Source of the DNA: Anas platyrhynchos
Lineage: Eukaryota; Chordata; Aves; Anseriformes; Anatidae
DNA length: 64,000 nucleotides
Reading direction: 5' to 3'
NCBI RefSeq assembly: GCF_047663525.1
Contig: NC_092613.1
Span: 7,031,501-7,095,500, forward strand
Under the pieces are notes generated by a model, which was not told where the DNA came from, ran no database searches, and saw only the letters and a list, made by a program, of their open reading frames with translations. Below are positions 48,901 to 59,100 of this stretch, one piece after another (position 1 is the first letter of the stretch; each line of letters starts with the position of its first letter). The position numbers and the translations under genes were made by a program.

Positions 48901-50330
48901 TGGCAAGTAAATCACCAGCAGACCGTACACTGAAGTGTCACAGTGAGCAGCAAAGTCACATCACCGCTGCATTTCAGCACACAGGCACTGCCATTCAACA
49001 TCAGACCACTAGTCCATCTAGTCCAACGTCCTGGCTTACAAAAGGCCAAAAACTGATGCTTCAGAGCACGGTATGCACGGTGCTGTTCATCACCTTTTAG
49101 ACCCGAGGTAATTCCCTAGGAGGGGAACTCGGAGCTTTATCCGCCCTTACTTTTGCATGCAGGAATACACTACTGGTTAAAAGAAAAAAAAAAAAAGCTA
49201 TAGAAAAACAACTGTTTCACTAATCAGTGTGCCAAACCTCCTGATTTTGTGAAGCAGCCCTAAATCTCCATTTAAACTCTTACATATTAGAGATATGACT
49301 TAAATCCAAAGTTACCACTGATACACGTGCACGTTTAAATAGGTAAGAGGCTCCAAGTATAACATAAGCCTTAGGACTGCAACAAGTGAACAGAGCCCAC
49401 ATTATGACACACCTTACCTCTTCTGCAAAGAGCATTTAAACCCCGAGCTGGCTCTCGGGGCACTCCCCGGGGCTAAGCAAAGCCGAACACACTCCGGGCT
49501 CAGGGCACGGCAACTTCTGCACGCCGCCGCCGCTATCCGGCCCCAAACTCCAGGCACGGAGCTGCCGCCTCCTTCCTCCTCTTCCTCCTCCTCCTCCCGC
49601 AGCCCCCCAGCGGGCGGTGGGGTTGGGGGACAGCCCAAGGAGCAGGAGGAGGAGAAGCAGGAGAAGAGGAGGAGGAGAGGGAGCGGAGGACAGCAGCAGC
49701 AGCAGGAGAAGGAGGAGGAGGAGAGGAGGCGGTGGCCGCCGCGGCTCCTCCCCTCAGCGTGGTCCAGGCGGCCCGCACAACCCCGCTCCCCCTGCCCGCA
49801 GCCCCCGGCCCGCAGCCTCCGCCGAGCCCCGCGGCACCGAAATGGCGCCGGCCCCAAGTGGGTCACGGCGAGAAATCCTTTTTTTTTTTTAAATTTATTT
49901 ATTTATTTTTCCCTTTTTAACCCCCTCAACCGCAAAATGTGGGACGCCGCCCGCCGCGGGCCTCCCCTTTCCACAACCCCCCCCAACCACCACCACAGCA
50001 GCGCCCCTCGCCCGCGCCACCGAGCGATAATTGCCAATAAAGTTAAAAATAAATAAAAATACGAGAGGAAAAGGGGTAGGAGGGGGGTGGAGGGGGCGGC
50101 CTCCCGCTCAGCCCAGGCTGCAGCCTCCCGGCCTCGCCGTCCTGGGGCTGCGGCGGGGCCGGGCCGGGCCTGAGGCGAGGCGTGGGGCAAGGGGGGGAGG
50201 GGGGGGAACGAGGGAGAATGGGGGGGGGGCCGGGCCCCGGAGGGCGGCGGCGGGAGGAGGAGGAGGAGGAGGAGGGAGGCGGGAGCGGGGCCTCCGCGCC
50301 GCCAAGGACTCACCTGACAGGCCTCGACAT
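36743..50330 (-). CDS. NUCKS1: NUCKS1, chromatin-associated CK2/CDK substrate, 8 coding exons
   Basis: Joined exons (minus strand): 50330-50314, 43477-43428, 42384-42279, 39951-39896, 39567-39418, 38722-38570, 37793-37644 and 36942-36743, total 882 nt, 293 residues. All introns have GT/AG ends and phases agree throughout. The protein is nuclear, highly charged and disordered. It starts [16 protein letters not shown] like human NUCKS1 and RAD51AP1, has a SSPRE CDK-type site (residues 39-43), acidic serine CK2-type runs (58-64, 127-132, 161-170), a KAASKQRE segment near 149-156, and a C-terminal [10 protein letters not shown]...GRPTAS stretch (GRP core, residues 229-247), ending [11 protein letters not shown]. 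Known role: DNA-binding chromatin protein in transcription control and homologous-recombination repair. It is 50 residues longer than human (243) because of exon 5. The ATG has A at -3. Confidence 0.97.
37644..37793 (-). CDS. NUCKS1: NUCKS1 coding exon 7
   Basis: 150 nt, residues 178-227, starting [20 protein letters not shown] and followed by lysine-rich text ending MPKPRLKAT. Acceptor CTTGTTTCAG, donor G/GTGGGT. Confidence 0.97.
38570..38722 (-). CDS. NUCKS1: NUCKS1 coding exon 6
   Basis: 153 nt, residues 127-177, [18 protein letters not shown] onward, with the [10 protein letters not shown] segment shared with RAD51AP1 and an acidic end. Acceptor GTGCTGCAG, donor A/GTGAGT. Confidence 0.97.
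39418..39567 (-). CDS. NUCKS1: NUCKS1 extra exon 5, apparent copy of exon 7
   Basis: 150 nt, phase 1 at both ends, residues 77-126, starting [15 protein letters not shown] and ending [11 protein letters not shown]. Acceptor TTTTTCCTTCCAG, donor G/GTAAAG, both good. In the human protein as I remember it, exon 4 joins directly to the [12 protein letters not shown] exon, so this segment is absent there. Length, phase and pattern (DEDF, acidic run, SDY, SS, then Lys-rich) match exon 7 at 37,644-37,793, pointing to exon duplication. It can be skipped without changing frame, so it may be a cassette exon. Confidence 0.85.
39896..39951 (-). CDS. NUCKS1: NUCKS1 coding exon 4
   Basis: 56 nt, residues 58-76 ([19 protein letters not shown]). 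Acceptor TTGTTCAG, donor G/GTAACT. Acidic CK2-type serine cluster. Confidence 0.96.
42279..42384 (-). CDS. NUCKS1: NUCKS1 coding exon 3
   Basis: 106 nt, residues 23-57, starting [14 protein letters not shown] and containing the SSPRE site and basic KNKRRSGKN. Acceptor TATCCAG, donor AG/GTAAAA. Nearly identical to the human exon (Ser for Thr at one place). Confidence 0.97.
43428..43477 (-). CDS. NUCKS1: NUCKS1 coding exon 2
   Basis: 50 nt, residues 6-22 ([17 protein letters not shown]). Acceptor TTTTAACAG, donor G/GTAAGT. Shared N-terminal motif of the NUCKS1/RAD51AP1 family. Intron 1 (43,478-50,313) is the longest intron. Confidence 0.97.
47652..47666. repeat. Poly-C tract in NUCKS1 intron 1
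   Basis: About 14 consecutive C. It is unlike the AT-rich intron around it and is a likely sequencing or assembly weak spot. A second C run of nine lies near 47,921. Confidence 0.85.
48985..49062 (-). mobile_element. Ancient CR1 (L3-type) 3' end in NUCKS1 intron 1
   Basis: The plus strand reads 'catcagaccactagtccatc', then 'tagtccaacgtcctgg' and 'aaactgatgcttcagag'. This follows the amniote-wide CR1 3' text (GGTCAGACCAATGGTCCATCTAG... GCTTCAGAG) in complement, so the element is on the minus strand. It is an old, diverged copy. Confidence 0.65.
49570..49740. repeat. Polypurine (GGA/AAG)-rich tract
   Basis: Plus-strand purine-rich low-complexity DNA made of GGAGGA, GAAGGA and CAGCAG-type units, within NUCKS1 intron 1 and the CpG island. 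The tract is long enough to form triplex-type structure. Its open frames are low-complexity artefacts. Confidence 0.75.
50184..50231 (+). other. G-quadruplex-prone G runs beside NUCKS1 exon 1
   Basis: Runs of 4, 7, 8, 3 and 10 G with short spacers on the plus (template) strand, starting 83 nt inside intron 1. The spacing fits the usual G4 pattern. Confidence 0.6.
50314..50330 (-). CDS. NUCKS1: NUCKS1 coding exon 1
   Basis: 17 nt, MSRPV plus AG of the next codon, ending at a consensus donor AG/GTGAGT. It sits inside the CpG island and is far too short for ORF finding; it is supported by the match to the conserved N-terminus and the phase-2 junction to exon 2. Confidence 0.95.
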
Positions 50331-50384
50331 TTTCCCCGGCGCTTCGGGCCCGGCCCGGGGGACGTCGCCCTCAGCCGAAGGGCA

Positions 50385-50465
50385 AAAAAATTAAAAAATG
50401 AAAAAAAAAATAAAAAAAAATAAAACAGAAAAACTAATAATAATTAAAAAAAAATAAAAAAATCA
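50385..50465. repeat. A-rich tract just upstream of the NUCKS1 start codon
   Basis: About 80 bp of almost pure A with scattered T on the plus strand (U-rich in the NUCKS1 sense), 55-135 nt upstream of the ATG and bounded sharply by GC-rich DNA. It would lie in the 5' UTR if transcription starts near 50,700. Confidence 0.9.
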
Positions 50466-50799
50466 CCCAAGCGGCCGCTCGCTGCCTGCGGGCTCCGCGT
50501 ATGCCCGTCCCCTCCCTGAAGCGGGAGCCCCGGGCCCAGCGCCTCAGGCCCAACGGTGCCGGAGCCGCCGCCTCCTCTCTCTCAGCCCCCTCAGGGGGGA
50601 GCCGCCGGAGCCGCCGCCGCCGCCGTGCGTGGGCCGCGCGCCCCCGCCCCGCTCCCCGCCGCCGCCGCCCGGCCCGGCCCCGCCGCCGCTCGCCGCTCCC
50701 CCCCGCAAAATGGTCGCGTTCGCACCGCCGAGAGGATGCGAGCGGGGGGGGAGGGAGGCGGCTCAGCCTACCCCGCTGGCACCGCCTCCTCCGCCGCTC

Positions 50800-50835
50800 A
50801 TTGGCCGCCCGCGCGGCCCCGCCGCTCGCTATTGG
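50800..50835 (-). promoter_or_regulatory. Paired CCAAT boxes (NF-Y type)
   Basis: ATTGG occurs at 50,800-50,804 and 50,831-50,835, meaning two CCAAT boxes in the NUCKS1 sense, 31 bp apart. Spacing of about three helical turns is typical of NF-Y-driven promoters. Confidence 0.6.
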
Positions 50836-51044
50836 TCAGTTCGAACCATCACGGCCCGGAGGCCCCGCCCCTCCGGTCGCGGCGGGGAGGGGGGGCGAGG
50901 ACGCCCCACACGCTCAAGCTGCTGTGAGCCGCGCGGCGGGACGCCGGCAGATTCGACACCGGCTCCGCCGCTCCGCCTCCTCGCGTTTCCGCCGCTCCTC
51001 CTCCTCACCGCCCCGCCTCTCCTCCGCCGCGGGTACCCGTCCCG

Positions 51045-51110
51045 ATTTTAATTTAATTTAATTTTATTTATATATATTTATAGATATATTTAATTTATTT
51101 TTTTTTTTCG
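51045..51110. repeat. AT-rich tract at CpG-island edge
   Basis: TTTAATTTAATTTTATTTATATA-type sequence ending in a T run, abruptly inserted in CpG-rich DNA upstream of NUCKS1. Confidence 0.85.
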
Positions 51111-51609
51111 TGGCGGGGTGCGATCGGCAGATTCGCCGCGCGGGGAGGGGAGGGGGGGGTGGTTTTGGAGGGAAAACGCGGGGAGGCGCCGCGCCGCCCC
51201 TCAGCGCCACGGGGCCGGGCCCTGGAACCCCCCCTCGCCTCAGGACCGGCTCCGAGGCCCCCCCTTCACCTCAGGGACCGGCCCCGAGCCCCCTCATCGC
51301 CTCACAAACGGGCCCACGGAGCCCGAAATCCCCTCAGGGCCCGGCCCCGAGCACCCCCCCCGCCCCTCGCCTCACGCCGCCCCTGAGGCGATGCGGGGCC
51401 GGGCGCAGCTTAGGCAGCGAGGTTAGAGCAAGGCGGCGGCCCCTTTGTCATGGCAGCCTGCCCGAGGGAGGGAGGGAGGGATGGAGGGAGGGATGCTCAC
51501 CGCCAGGCTGCCACGGGCACCTCCTGCCCCGGGGCAGCGGGACACAAAATCGCCTCCCCTCAGGGCCTGAGGCAGTTCCCAGGCCGTGTGTGAGGCAGGG
51601 GGGTGCGGG

Positions 51610-54600
51610 GAGGCTGCTGGGCTTCGCCCCGACGTCGCCTTGCCACTTTGGGAGTGTGCCGAAGTGTGAAGTTATTTTTCTTGTTTTCAGCAAGCGCGGA
51701 TTTCATTAGCGGCGTTGATGGCGTTTGCAGCACCACGTTTGCCCGTGCCCATCAGCAGATCCAACAAACATGCACAACTTACATAAAATACAAGAAAGTC
51801 CATGGAAGGTTTGGGGTTCCTCACACTTCTAATCCCCTAGAAATCCGTAATTACTCATTACTATTAATAAGAGCTGCTTTTTGCCATGGCAAAATAAAAC
51901 ATAACTCCACTGCCCCTGAACATGGCAGCTTTGGGAACAGCAACTTGCTTTTGCACTTCAGTGTTCACAGAGACTTACTCCTCAGTTTCACTACAAACAG
52001 CACGTTAAAACATTTTATTAGATCTGGGGTTATCTGAGAAGACTGGTGTGATACTAGAAATATGGTCAGCTTGTACCTAATCCTAGGAGTAATTTGAGTT
52101 CATTTAATGCCTTGCCCGAGCTTAATTTGTCCCCTTTGGAATTAGTGCCATTTTTCTGATCAATTCAGATGTGCCCTGTCCTTCGTGCAAGTCAATACTC
52201 ATGAAAATCAAGCTGATCAGGAAAGAAAGAGAGGCATTCAGAGCAACTGCCTGCCTGCATAGCCAGCCTCAAAATGCACTGTGTGAATTAATGAGCCATA
52301 AGGAGGAAGGCGTATTAACAGACAGCCACATCAAGGAATTCTTTTCTTTCTCCTCTTAGCTGGATATATTGGATTAAAAGCCACTATGATTGACTTGCAG
52401 ATGCAAAAGTTTTGCATACTTATGTCCCACTTGTGGGTCAATCAGACTACAATAATCAGGACAGAAAGATGTTTCAGTGAAAAGGATCTAATTTGTTTTG
52501 CTGGCAGCACAGAGCAGTTCACATTGTATGCTTTATCCATCTCCTGTTATTGACAGCAATATTGTTTTTGTGTTGGACTCCTGAACCCATTTCTTAGGAA
52601 AACAACAACTACTACATGAGCAATGTCAAACTTGTTTTATTTCAAACTTCTGCAACAGTGCATTAGTTACTGATTGATATGGAGAAAACCTCCCAGCAGT
52701 TTATTCTCTTTATATAAACACGATAACACTGCAACTTTACAGTAACCAGAACCCTGTCTCTAAAATACTTGTGCATAACTGCGAATTGTTTAAAAAAAAA
52801 GCTCGATTTCATTATTGCCAACTTGTTTCTGAACTGTAGTCTCCCCTCATGATTTCAAATTCTATTACAGTAAAAATTCCTGGCTCTGTTGACCCATGGA
52901 TTGCTGTCATCAACATATTAAATACAAAGCTAAACTAATGTTTTTGAGTCTCATGACTGCAAATTAGTTACAGAAATGAGAAACAACATGTGGAAGGGAA
53001 TGAAATAGGTACAGTTGGTCCAGAGTCTCATAAAGAGCACACAGTCAAAGAAGGCACTGCAGAAAGGAAAAATCAAACGTCATTTTAAAAACAGGTTGTT
53101 CCTAACAGACTATAAAGAGTACGCTTTTCTGCATCATATTGAAAGATCAAGTTTTTATGAATCAGGTTTAACTTTGTTTAAAATATCTCTCCAAAAATGA
53201 GCTTCTCTCAAGCTGACTTTTCAGTTGTTTTAAAAATGTGTTATTTCAACCAGCACAAGCTGGGCAGAACCAATTTCACAGGTAAGCATTCTTCACAAAT
53301 TAACGCAGCAAAAAAAAAAACATGTTTAGGTGGGGCTTTTGAATCAGTTTGTTTTACGAGACTAAATCAAGGGTTGGTTTGTCGTTTCTTTTTAAGTACC
53401 TTATGTGCCACAGAGCAAACTGAAAAAAAAAAAAACACATCTGCACAGTAAAATCGTTTTCCTGTCTGGGTTTTTGTAGCGATCTCGAGTAACGACTGTT
53501 TCTGTTGTGCAGGCTTAGTTTTCTACACTTACTTGTCTGCTGTGTCTATTAAGATGTTAACAAGCAGTGTGGGAAAAAAACAAACAAACCTCCAAGGCAT
53601 ACACTGGTACCGGAAACCTCTGGGCCCAGCAGAAATTATGTATAATAAAAGAAAATCATAAAAGCTCTTCCTTTGGCTTTTTGCTTGTTTCTGAGAGGCA
53701 CTTCTGAAAAATTAAGAGCTCCAGATACTAAAGAGAAACTGGTATGTAACAACCTGGTATACAAAAGGTATAAATAAGGCATTTTAACCCATGTTATAAA
53801 ATTCCTGTTCATTTGCAAGCTTTTACTGACTTGAGTGGTTGGTTGGTCCTGGGCAGAGACTTCCACTCTGTCTCAATTTCTGTTAAGTGTCTGTTAAGGC
53901 AGCTCCAACACTTGACCTCTTTGCTCAAACACTTTGAGGTGCACATAGAGAAATCAATAAATAACACACGAATATTAACAGCTTCATGACGTATCTTTTT
54001 TAAAATTAGACCCTTTCCTCCGTATTTCATAGAGGACTAAAAATACTGATAGGATAATTTAAAAAATCCTTTTTTTTTTTCTTTTCCCTCCCATGTTTAG
54101 GCAGTAGAATTCAACTAGAGTTCAATTTTGTTGCTAACCAGTTCTACACATTTCATATATTTCTACAGTGAATCCAGTGGCACAGGAAAATGTAAGTTTA
54201 AGTGCTTATAAAGCTGAATTTGTCAATTTTTGCACAACAGAATCCTATCCCAGCTACTTTAGCTTTTAATAAAATAGTCAGAACACAACATTAGGCCTAA
54301 ATTTCATAGCCCTTACTGTTTACCTGTCCTTCTCAAGTCCAGATAACAAAAACTCAGCATTCTTTTGTGCCTAGTGAAGGTAATCTGTTCCTGTTCTTAC
54401 TGTCCTCTCCCTCCATAGATTGTATAGAGTAAGAAAAGACGGACAGGAATACCTTGCCAAAGAAAATCAGTCCTAAATTAGTGTGAATCAGGACAAACCG
54501 TTTTCAAATTACGCTCTGAAGGGAAAGTCTTCCAATATTTTCCTCTCTCAGCACTCTGCTTATTTAAACTGCTAGGGAAGGGAAAACATTATTGAAGAGC

Positions 54601-55990
54601 ACTTGTTTAAATCCTAACCCAAAACCCAGGCAAGACAATTCTGTGGCATAGCACGCTTACATAAAGTGCATACAATGCTACGTAACAACAGCCTTGCAGA
54701 CTGAGGTTCCTAATAACTCCTCTAAGATAACTATCTAGAGTGCTTTTACCCATTTTTGTTGTTGTTGTTGTTGGCAAGAACCATTCTCAACAACAGCGAA
54801 TACCTGGGGGACGTGCTAGGAAAAGCAGGCATCAAAAGGCAAGTAGGGAGCGGGTCTCTTCATTTCCTTTTGCCCTGCAAAGTCTTCTCCTTCGCTTCCC
54901 CTTTGGACCACTAAAACCAGCAGGTGGGCTTTCAGAGAGCTGTGTTTCCAGCACCATCCCTGCTACCAAACTCACTCATCGCTACAGAATAATTGTGGGA
55001 AGGCAATTCATCAGCAATTGCAAAGCTATTCGAGATTGTAGGATACAGGGTGTTCTAAAAGTGAAAAGAACTGTTGTTCTGTCATACAAAGGAGTTTACA
55101 ACCTATTCCTCATTCAGCTCTCAGTGCCCTAATAAAGTGGCAGCAGAACAGAATACGTAGGATTGTGCAGGACAGAGGGTGAGGGAGAATGAACGAACAG
55201 AAGGCAACCGGGCAATTCTTGGCACAAAGTCGGGGTCTGTGCTCTACGCCCCCCGGTCGGTGTACACGTGAGCAAGGGCCGTGCTGCATGAATCCTCGAT
55301 TCGCACACCGGTTATTTTTACACAGCTGGTAAAGTGGGACACAGTCATAACCCACATCTGGCTTCACATCTTAAGGACAGTTGGTGACAAGGCTGGGGTG
55401 CGTTGGTCTCTCCGCGACGTGCCGGCACAGGTACGTGGTTCCGCAGCACGAAGTAAGGAGTTTGCTGCGATCCCACACTGGGGATCCACGGGCACAGAGA
55501 GACCGCGTGAGCATCGTGCGCATGACATAAAGGGCACTGTGAGGCTTTGGAGTGGTGCCACTGTGCATGGTGGGTGCGGGCTGTGGGGAACAAAAGGTGC
55601 AGCGATATTAAAAATAGACTTTCCACATCCTTCATCCTGCCCGGGACAGGTCATCACATGTGAGAAGATGAAGATAAGTGCTCGAAATGTAAAAAGTATT
55701 AATCCAAGCCATGTGCTCGAACACAGGCTGTGCTACATGACTAGCAGCAGAGCTTCCAGTCGCTGCTGCACGAGAAGAAAGAGGAATCCTGTTCTCAGCC
55801 TTCTTCCACTTCTCACTCCCAGTCACTGCAGCAATGCTTTACCGAGCATGAATATGCACTAAGGAGAAGACAGTTCACTATCATGTAAAAAAAAAAAAAA
55901 AAAAAGTGAGAGCTGCTTTGAAAACATAAAATAAAAAATACAAAAAAAGAATAAAAGGACATTGCTGTTAGACCCAAGCAGATGGTGTAG
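51610..55990. other. Interval between RAB29 and NUCKS1; includes RAB29 3' UTR
   Basis: AT-rich, with no recognisable gene on either strand. RAB29 must end here. Candidate minus-strand poly(A) signals are ATTAAA at 54,265-54,270 and AATAAA at 52,636-52,641 and 52,014-52,019, so the 3' UTR length cannot be fixed. It also contains a (GTT)n run near 54,757-54,773 and a poly-A run near 55,886-55,904. Confidence 0.5.
54757..54773. repeat. (GTT)n microsatellite
   Basis: Five to six tandem GTT units. Confidence 0.85.
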
Positions 55991-55999
55991 TCAGTGCAC

Positions 56000-56117
56000 C
56001 TAACAGCAAGCCCAGCCTGGTGGGGATGCCTCCTTTATGTTAATGTAATCCCCGCTCCCAGAAGCAGAGGAACTTCCATCACGGGTGGACGAAGACATCA
56101 TCTTTTCAATCAGGACT
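56000..56117 (-). CDS. RAB29: RAB29 coding exon 5
   Basis: 118 nt, residues 167-205 and TAG. RVLIEKMM is conserved, followed by a Ser/Gly-rich tail, then GDYINIKE and a final CC. Acceptor GTCTTCTAG. Confidence 0.95.
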
Positions 56118-59100
56118 CTAGAAGACAAACACACGTGACTTTGGTTATTTTCTTATACAAGCAGCATTGGGCCACACAGCTTTGAGGCAATACAAAAAAA
56201 AAAAAAATAGAATAAAATAAAGAGAAATAACTCCTCCTAGGAGAACACACAATTCCAGAACTTGAAGGACTGAAGAGTAAGGTTAAGGAGCCTGATCCGC
56301 ACTGACAGCAGCTCCACTGCTATTTCCTGGCAACACCAGGAGGCTGCAGTGACCATAACTGAGGCCTGAGGACTGGGACACTGCAACCAGTTACCTACCC
56401 AAGGTACGGTGCGAATGCCCAGCGCTGCTGCCTCTCACCTTTCAGAACAAGCGAAATCCTCTCTCGGATTAGTGCATCACAAAAGAATTTCTAATATATT
56501 TGCACCAGGAGCCCCATCCTCCTGGAAGAAGGCAGCATATGGGAAAAACCCATCCCTGGTACTGATTAAAGCATTTCTGTTCCCAAAAGCATGCCGGAGC
56601 TTAACCAGGGACAGAAGAACTTCTGACCTTTTAGAATTCAGTTTCCCTTCAGGAGATTTACTTGCACGTTATTGCTGCCATTTGTTACTGCCTGACAGCA
56701 TCTCCCCTCACCTCAGATGGCGGTGTCTGAGAGAGGGAATTAACTCTTGAGATGCTCCACGAGGCATTGTGCCTACCTCATGGACTCATTAATGTTCTTG
56801 TTTTCCTTGACAGACGTCTCCACCCAGCCAGAAAAGCCGTTTTCTTTGCTGAAGCGATCCACTTCTTCTCTTGTCACTGCCCACGGGGAAAGGTCACACT
56901 GCAAAAGGAGAGTCAGACATTTTAAGTTTCAGCCTTTTAATTTTTAAGCTGGGAGGGGAACCTCTCCCCTCACCCCAGCAGTGCCTGTGTGGAGGCAGCA
57001 GGAGGGCTCAGCCCCGCGCATCTCCGAGATCACAATCTGAGCGTTCCTAGGGCAAGGTTCTTAATGGGATGTTGCAAGCAGCAGTACATTTATCTCATCT
57101 CAGATGCTGCCACACCTCAGCCAAGCACGCATGGAATGGAGGTTCCTCCAGAACAGGACAAGAAAGCACTGTCACTCGTCCAAAATCTGCCAGGCCTAGC
57201 AGCACCAAGGGGATTTTAGTGCTGTGGTGCCACCGAGGCAATCCCATGGATGTCAGTGGGCAGCACAAAGAGAGTGAGGAAACCTGTCCCATGGGAGCTC
57301 GTGTTGGTGGGAGTGCAGCCCGTGCAGTCACACGGCTTCATGCAGGCACAAACGTTACTGTAAAATTGCTATCGCAGTTCATTGCTTGTGAAGAAGTGGA
57401 GAAGAAAAGCCATTCTCCCACCCACCTCGCATGTTTTTGATTCGTCTCCAATTTTAGACTCTCTCAAAGCAGGCAAGTCTCAAACTGAATCTGGGAATGG
57501 CTGCTGAGCCAACGCTGGCACGCAAGGAACAGAAAGGTACTTTTTAAATGAACGAGAAATAAATCACTGACAGACAGCACCCATTCTGCACGGCGAAACC
57601 TGACACTGCACCCAAAGGAAATGTAGCCATCCCTGTGGCAGCTCAAGTTCCTCCTGCAAAAATTCCCCAGGCAAGTTAAAGACCAAGAAAGCAGAAGAAA
57701 AGCTTTCAGTGCCCAAGGTACTGATCTCTAGCTCCAAAAAGAAGCATCCTAGGACAAAGCAGGTGCTAACACCTCCTAAGTGCCATCCAGCCTTAGGTCC
57801 TACCACTCTCCTAGGTAGAGAAAGAAAATTCCAAAGACGTTAAAGAAAGGATTAAAAAGCCCACAGGCTGTGGTACAGCACAGGGCAAGGCTTAGCAGTG
57901 GAGACATCTCCTACAGCTGGGAAAGCCCAGGTACACGTGTACACACACAGAGCGTGTCTCGAGCTGCTCACTTTGTTAGCCAGCAGCAGGCAGGGCACGG
58001 GGCTCCCGTCTGGCAGCGTCAGTTTGCTGTCCAGGTCCTGCTTCCACTTCTGGCTGTTGCTGAAGGTGCTGACGTTGGTGACATCGAACATGATGATGCA
58101 GGCGGATGCCTCCCTGTAGTACAGCCGCGTCATTGACGTGAAGCGTTCCTGCCCTTCAGGATCAAAAGGAAAAGAAAAATCCCCCCAAAAGTTACCTTTT
58201 TTAGATTTATTCATGGAAATTACTTCCCCATGAGGGTACTGCATTTCCTCAGCTGACATTGTCTACCTCCAGTACATAACGAGGATACAGGCACTGAGAT
58301 GCATCCTGCCTCGGTGCCTCAGCAGTGCAGGGAACTGGGACAAACTGGGAGTTCCTAACCCCGACCCAGCCACTCAGGTGTCCCAGAAATGTTCTGCCCA
58401 ACTCCCAGTGTAACAACTTACATTAAATTTCACATCCCATGGATGCGCAGCCCCTGGACGAGGGCAGCCGCTCTGCCTTCCAAATCTTAAACGCCTTTTG
58501 GGGACTAAATGGAAATCAGTTTCTTGCTGCAATCCTCTTGCAGCAAACTTCTCCTTCCTGTTTTCTTTTTAGAGATTCCTGATGCGCACGCCTGAACGGC
58601 GAAAACGCAGGCATGCACAGCCCTGTTTTCCTCGCCGCCCTGCATCCAGAGGTGCCATTTTCGAGCTACTATGGCACCGACCTGGCCTTTGCCCTCTGGT
58701 TCTAGGGCAGCTGAGGACGGCTGAGTGGGCTGCACGGCTGGCCCACCACAAAGGCCCCCCAAAGATGCCCCACTGCTGATCCAGGCCAGCCACCCCGGCT
58801 CAGCACGGCGTCCTGTTTCCATGACTGCTGCTCGCTGGGCTCTGCTGCTCCGGGGGGGATGCCTGTTCCCAAGGAAACCCCCAGTCCTGCTTGCACAGGT
58901 CACTGAGCAGCCAGGGAGCGACTGCTCGGGCCCCTCTAGTCCTGGCAGCGAAACCAGAGTGACTTCAGTGGGGTTACACATGCTGAGACATGGGAATCGG
59001 GCCCGGCTGCCACGCCACAAATCAGAATTTGCACACCAGATTCGGAGCTGGGAGGTTATGCACTTGGTTACAGATCAGCTCTCCCCCCATTCATCCGCTG

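Larger units (their letters stand above)
49430..51600. promoter_or_regulatory. NUCKS1: NUCKS1 CpG-island promoter
   Basis: About 2.1 kb of very GC- and CpG-rich DNA around the NUCKS1 start codon, broken by three A/T tracts (near 49,878-49,918, 50,385-50,465 and 51,045-51,110). Two inverted CCAAT boxes at 50,800-50,804 and 50,831-50,835 suggest transcription starts around 50,700, giving a 5' UTR of roughly 350-400 nt. No TATA box is evident at the expected place. The start site is inferred, not seen. Confidence 0.85.

Noticed and set aside
49414-49892. Ser/Pro/Arg-rich frames on both strands at 49.4-49.9 kb
   Set aside because: Produced by the GGA/AAG purine tract and CpG island in NUCKS1 intron 1.
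50501-51061. 186-codon Arg/Pro/Ala-rich frame upstream of NUCKS1
   Set aside because: Low-complexity reading of the CpG island; no domain, no homology, and other frames there are equally open.
57852-57971. Extension of the RAB29 exon 3 frame beyond the NK motif
   Set aside because: The CDLSPW continuation is found in the next exon at 56,898; the run-on after GTGAGC is intron.
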